NCBI RefSeq assembly: GCF_024166365.1
Contig: NC_064822.1
Span: 110,480,823 to 110,544,822 of the forward strand
Origin: Elephas maximus indicus
Taxonomy: Eukaryota; Chordata; Mammalia; Proboscidea; Elephantidae
Direction of reading: 5' to 3'
DNA length: 64,000 nucleotides
Positions 59,504 to 64,000 of this stretch are shown here, piece by piece. The position numbers and the translations under genes were made by a program. Each line of letters opens with the position of its first letter. Position 1 is the stretch's first letter. Below the pieces are notes generated by a model. It did no database searches, was not told the DNA's origin, and worked only from the letters and a program-made list of their open reading frames with translations.

Positions 59504-59660
59504 AAAAACAAAACAAAAAATCCCCAAACCTGTTGCTGTCAAGCCGGTTCTGACTCATAGCAACTCTACAGCACAGAGTTTCCAAAGAGTGGCTGGTGGA
59601 TTTGAACTGCTGACCTTTTGGTTAGCAGCAGAGCTCTTAACCCCTGCGCCAACAAGGCTT
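59504..59660 (-). repeat. AfroSINE, short type
   Basis: CCCCAAACCTGTTGCTGTCA to GCGCCAACAAGGCTT; a ~25-base internal deletion removes the GTAGAACTGCCCCATAG block. Confidence 0.88.
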
Positions 59661-60253
59661 CAGATCATAGGAGCATCTTTCAAATAAGAACTTCCTTGTT
59701 TTCCTTTTCCCTTCCTGAACTGTAATTGTGGAAGTTTAACATGATGGAACAGAAGTCCTAATCAGAGAAAGAGAGAACTAAAGTTTGCTCCTATTCTCCT
59801 AATGCAGGTGTCCTCTCTTCAGGACATGTATATGTGTGATGTGTTACAAGTTGTGACACAGGTGTTTAGTCACCCCATTTTTGAATTTTATACCACTTTA
59901 TGCTATCTGCTTTGATATATGGTATATATCATGTTCAGTTGGTACTTCCAGCTGAAATGTCTGTTACACAAGCTTCATATTATCATTTCTTTTAATTTAT
60001 AGATCTGTTTTTATTTATAGATAATATCATGGACAAATTTGCCAAGGAGCGTTCAAGACTAAAACATTCATCAACTTTTAAAAATAATTAATACTTCAAT
60101 TGCTATACTAATAAATGGGTAGTTTTTCCATTCCAAAAGTAAAATGCAAATTATGCCTGTAAGCCTATTTTCAAGAGATATCTACTGTTAATATTATTGA
60201 TTCTGTGCATATATGTGTAAATATTTTTCTCTAATTAAGGGTAATTATACAGG
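59661..60253. other. Unassigned intergenic sequence
   Basis: Nothing recognised. Confidence 0.4.
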
Positions 60254-60460
60254 TTTAGGTCCATGGGTGGTGCAGACAGTTTGCTCTTGAGTACTAACAG
60301 AAAGGTTGTCAGTACAAATCCACCCAGCAGTGCCACAGAAAAAAGCCCTTGCAACTGCTTCTGTAAGATTACAGCTAAGAAAACCCAGTGGAACACAGTT
60401 CTAGTCTGAAGCATATGGGATCACTATAAGTGAGAATCGACTTGATGACAATGTATATTT
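60254..60460 (+). repeat. AfroSINE, long type
   Basis: GGTCCATGGGTGGTGCAGAC, ACAAATCCACCCAGCAG and tail ATCGACTTGATGACAATG. Confidence 0.85.
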
Positions 60461-61405
60461 TTAATATGGATTATATATATAGGTTTTAAATTTGATTTTC
60501 ACCCATATTGGTTAGTTACATTATTTTTCATCATTAGTTTTCTATGACTTTTCATTGGCCCTTTACTCTAGGTGTGGGTCAAACTACATGATCTCAACAT
60601 AATTTCTTGAATCTTTAATTACATAAACATTTGGTGAACTACTACTATGTGCAAGAGATGGTATTTACACAGTTTCAAAGTCTCCCATTTTGTAATTTAT
60701 ACCTATTATTCAAGGTCTCCTGTCACATCAGTTGGCAATCTTAAATGTAATAGAACAGAACTGTATTTTAGGACCCATCTATTCACCTACTTCTTTTAAT
60801 GTCATCCATTCTGTTTTCTGGAGCTCCTTTTTGTAACTAACATATTAAGGTAGCCATTTAGAAATGCATGCTGCTCAGACAAGCAGACATACCAGAGCAA
60901 GGGACTCGTAACATATATTTTAAAAGTTTTCATGCCCAAATAACTTTTCAGTGTGGGAATTTAAAAGTGTATCTAAAACTTGATTACATTTTGAAACAGA
61001 TCCAAAACTAATTATAGAAATTTTGGCTTTTTTTTTTCTCCCTGAAAAAGACGTCTTAAATCCTGACCCCATACAATAGCCTTCTTCACAAGCAAGAATT
61101 TTGATAAAGTTATTCAACTTTCAGTTTGGGCGTTACTACTTCATCTGTTATTTGGTTTCAGAAGCATCAGCATGAGGCTGAGGAGAAAAGAAACTCTTCA
61201 AACCTGGATAACTAATGTAGAAGTGAAAACAGAGAGGAAGGGGTGAATTTGAGAGTAATTTTAAAGTAATAAATGGAAGATATTGGTGACATTTAATGTA
61301 GGGAATGGAGAAAGTTTAAACATTGCTATTTTAGCTCTTCATCAGAAAAAATAATGTACCTCACCAGATATGTAAAGCTTAACTGTTAGGAATAATTAGT
61401 GCCTA
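60461..61405. other. Unassigned intergenic sequence
   Basis: Nothing recognised. Confidence 0.4.
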
Positions 61406-61421
61406 TTTTTATGGTATTATT

Positions 61422-61581
61422 GGAGCACTGGTGACTCAGTGGTTAAGTGGCTGCTCACCAAAAGGTCAGCAGTTCAAATTAACCAGGCTCCCCTTGGGAG
61501 CCCCATGGGGCAGTTCTACTCTGTCCTATAGCGTTGCTATGAGTTGGAATTGACTTGATGGCAGTGGGCTTGATTTTTTTT
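61422..61581 (+). repeat. AfroSINE, short type, complete
   Basis: GGAGCACTGGTGACTCAGTG to GGCAGTGGGCTTGATTTT; TTTATGGT on both sides is a likely duplication. Confidence 0.9.
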
Positions 61582-61591
61582 ATGGTCTCAT

Positions 61592-61805
61592 CAGAGATCT
61601 CTGGGTGGTGCACACAGTTTACAGTTGCTTGACTGATAACCTGAAGGATGGCGGTTGGAACTCACACAGCAGTACTGTGGAAGAAAGGGCCTGGGGGACT
61701 GCTTTTATTAAGATTATAGCCACGAAACTATATGGAGCAGCTCTACTCTGTAACATATGAGTTTGCCACGAGCCAGAATGAACTCAACAGCAACTACCAT
61801 CAACA
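61592..61805 (+). repeat. AfroSINE, long type
   Basis: GATCTCTGGGTGGTGCACAC through GGATGGCGGTTGGAACTCAC to the tail CAACAGCAACTACCATCAAC; directly follows the previous SINE. Confidence 0.87.
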
Positions 61806-62299
61806 ACGAAAACAACATATTATCAACACTGTAGATATTTCAGATTACATATTTGGATCAAGTTGAATCATTAATAGTCTATAAACTTGGGCCACATTGT
61901 CTTAGTCCTCTATCAACATTACTTTTAGTGCCATATTTTTGGTTTTTATAGAAAGTTATTACCACATACAGCTACATAAAATCTTTTGCACATAGTGTAA
62001 ACATATTATTTTTACCCATAATAATAAACCCTGAGTATGAAATTACCTTTAAAATTCAGTGCTAAGAAAATTTTTCTATATTGTAGAGTTTCCAAGAATT
62101 AAAAAAAAAAATTAAAATAATATGAAAGAAACTTTTTTGCTCTGGCTGTGCCATATTCAATGGAGAAGGTGTTACAGCTAAATCATAAAAATATTCTATC
62201 CAGATGTATTAATTTTCTGCATTCACTGGTTTTGTGTGATATTGTCATCTTTATTTTGCTGATTATATATGATACAGTTTCCTTAGTCATTAAGAGACC
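61806..62299. other. Unassigned intergenic sequence
   Basis: AT-rich, nothing recognised before the L1 text begins. Confidence 0.4.
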
Positions 62300-63592
62300 A
62301 ATAAAATGTTCCACCCAACAACACCTTAATACATATTCTTCTCAAGTGAACACAGGACATTGTCCAGGATAATCAATATGCTAGGACATAAAATCAAAAG
62401 AAGAAAACCTGTTGCTGTTGAGTCAATTCCAAGTCATAGTGATGCTGTAGCAATTACAGTCATATAAAGTATGCTGTAAAACACGTGAAGTTAGAAATCA
62501 ATAACAACAACAACAACAAAAATTTGGGTAATAAGTGAATATGTGGAAGTTAACACACTTCTAAATGAATGGGTCAAATGGTTCCAATTTGGGTGGAGTA
62601 GGTCATTGGGTCCCAAATAGGAGTGAATGGGTCAGAGAAATCACAAGGAAAATAAGAAAACACTTTCATATGAATGAAAATAAAGACACAACATACCAAA
62701 ACTTATGAGATTGATACTAAATCAGTGCTAAGAGGGAAACCTATAATTGTAAATGCCTGTATTAAAAAAGAACAAACTACAACTCTAGAACCTAAACTCC
62801 AAGAATAAGATACTGAAAAAATAAGATAAAAACTAAATCTAAAGCAACCAGAAGAAAGGAAGTAATAAAGATTATATAGGAAATTAATAACATAAAGGAG
62901 AGAAATACAATAGAAGTAATCAATGATATCAACAATTGGTTCTTCAAAAAGATTTAAAAAATTGACAAATCTTTTGCAGGTCTGACCAAGAAAAACACAG
63001 AGACAACTCAAATTACTATAATCTGGAATGAAAAAAGAGACATCACTGCCAAGCTTAGAAAAATGAATAAGATTAAAGCAATACTATGAACATCAATATG
63101 CCAACAAATTGGATAACTGAGACAGATTTCTAGAAAGACACAAGCTACTGAAACTGACTCAAGAAGAAATAGAAAATTTGAAAAGACATATAACAAGTAC
63201 AGAGATTGAATCAAGAATATTTTGTTCCCCCCCCCCCCAAAAAAAACCCTGTTGCTGTCAATTTGATTCTAGCTTAGTTTTGCCCCAGATGGCTTTACTG
63301 GTAAATTTTACAAAACATTTAAAGAAGAATTAGTACTAATTGACAAGCTCTTCCAAAAGATAAATAGGAGACACTCCAGACTCATTCTATGAGGCCTGTA
63401 TTACCCTGACACTCAAAGCAGACAAAAATATCACAAAAAAGAAAACTACAAGCCAATATTGCTTATGAATATAGATGCAGAAATACTAGCAAAGTGAATG
63501 CAGCAACATATAAAAAAGATTTAACACCATGAACAAAAAGGATTAATCCTAGGAATGTAAGGTTGTTTTAACATCAGAAAACAAATAATGTA
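62300..63592 (+). mobile_element. Ancient L1M ORF2 fragment
   Basis: Forward-strand old L1 ORF2: ATTCTTCTCAAGTGAACACA, CAATTGGTTCTTCAAAAAGA, ACAAATCTTTTGCAGGTCTG, ATGCCAACAAATTGGATAAC, CAGATGGCTTTACTGGTAAA, TGCAGAAATACTAGCAAAGT. SINE tail remnants lie at 62404-62450 and 63240-63275 (each beginning AACC(C)TGTTGCTGT), the second after a C11 run. No open frame. Confidence 0.78.
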
Positions 63593-64000
63593 GTTTACTG
63601 TATGTTGTGAGTATGAAGGAGTTTGGAACTAATCAAAGAAAATGATGTCACCATGAGATAGCAGTGACTCACTACAAGCTGGCTGCCGTGCATCCAAATG
63701 GACTGGAGGGCAACTAGCAAGAACACATCGATGGCTGCATATGTGGAGCAATCCATCACAGCAGGAGGCCTTCCAGAGACAAGTGGCCAAGGGAGCCACC
63801 AGAACAGGAAGAGGCAAAGGAACGCCAGCAAACAGAAAAGGAAAAAAAAGGGATGGTGGGGGGAGGGGTGCTTGGTCTCTGTGCCTAGGCAATCTGCCTC
63901 TGTAGCAAGGTGGGAGTCTCTGGATCAGATTTCAAAGGACAGGAGTAGTTTGGGGTCCTTATAAGTACAGGATTTTACCTTATCTATATCTCGCAGATAT
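63593..64000. other. Unassigned sequence at the window end
   Basis: Unlike the AT-rich L1 to its left: purine-rich with AAAAAAAAGGG and TGGTGGGGGGAGGGG near 63842-63868. Overlapping open frames on both strands up to 88 aa show no domain. Could be a 5' end of another retroelement running out of the window. Confidence 0.3.

Noticed and set aside
1-64000. CRISPR arrays, operons, phage or plasmid features
   Set aside because: Repeats are dispersed retroelements with target duplications, not regularly spaced arrays; the DNA is plainly vertebrate.

Overview
The window is vertebrate nuclear DNA, almost certainly from a paenungulate and most likely an elephant (Loxodonta/Elephas). The basis is its repeat content: a large RTE-type LINE with (GTT)n tails, about thirty afrotherian-type SINEs whose 3' ends match that RTE, an elephant-like L1 3' UTR, and an afrotherian-looking MaLR-type LTR. 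There is no bacterial or viral gene organisation. I see one protein-coding gene that looks intact: a single-exon class II olfactory receptor at 33130-34068 (+), 312 aa, which I recognise as an OR9K2 orthologue.

Layout: 1-2284 RTE pieces and SINE remnants; 3864-6415 a complete but decayed Tigger1 DNA transposon with both ends and TA target sites, carrying a SINE; 6473-12070 a nest of RTE copies, in which a younger 3.1-kb RTE with an inverted 5' segment sits inside an older RTE between 12-bp duplications; 12350-15167 two L1 3' ends; 17025-17080 (TA)28; 17145-20265 an RTE insertion in an ancient L1, with an inverted copy of the neighbouring L1 sequence at its 5' side; 20266-23206 L1 pieces; 23334-23901 a solo LTR with 5-bp duplication; 25203-27061 an RTE splitting an old MaLR-like repeat; 28099-28415 a composite SINE with tRNA-Gly head, RTE 5'-end body and RTE-like tail.

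The receptor gene lies in the quietest part (28.4-36.2 kb), mostly unassigned sequence with scattered SINEs and a 199-bp hAT-like miniature element with 8-bp target duplication. After it come old L1 fragments (36.2-38.9 kb), an apparently full-length ORF1-only L1 derivative (HAL1-like, 40599-44999, minus) with a 9-bp duplication, old L1 (48.9-50.3 kb), a second full-length RTE with inverted 5' segment (51559-54791), a long 5'-truncated L1 (55113-58570), more SINEs, and ancient L1 ORF2 (62.3-63.6 kb).

Functionally, only the receptor gene is likely to make a working product. The rest records mobile elements using shared machinery: RTE reverse transcriptase moved RTE and the SINEs carrying its tail, L1 moved its own copies and probably the ORF1-only element, and DNA transposases moved Tigger1 and the miniature element. 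All RTE, L1 and Tigger reading frames here are broken. Family names come from recognition, not from a database search; repeat boundaries without a stated target duplication are good to about 10-30 bases.
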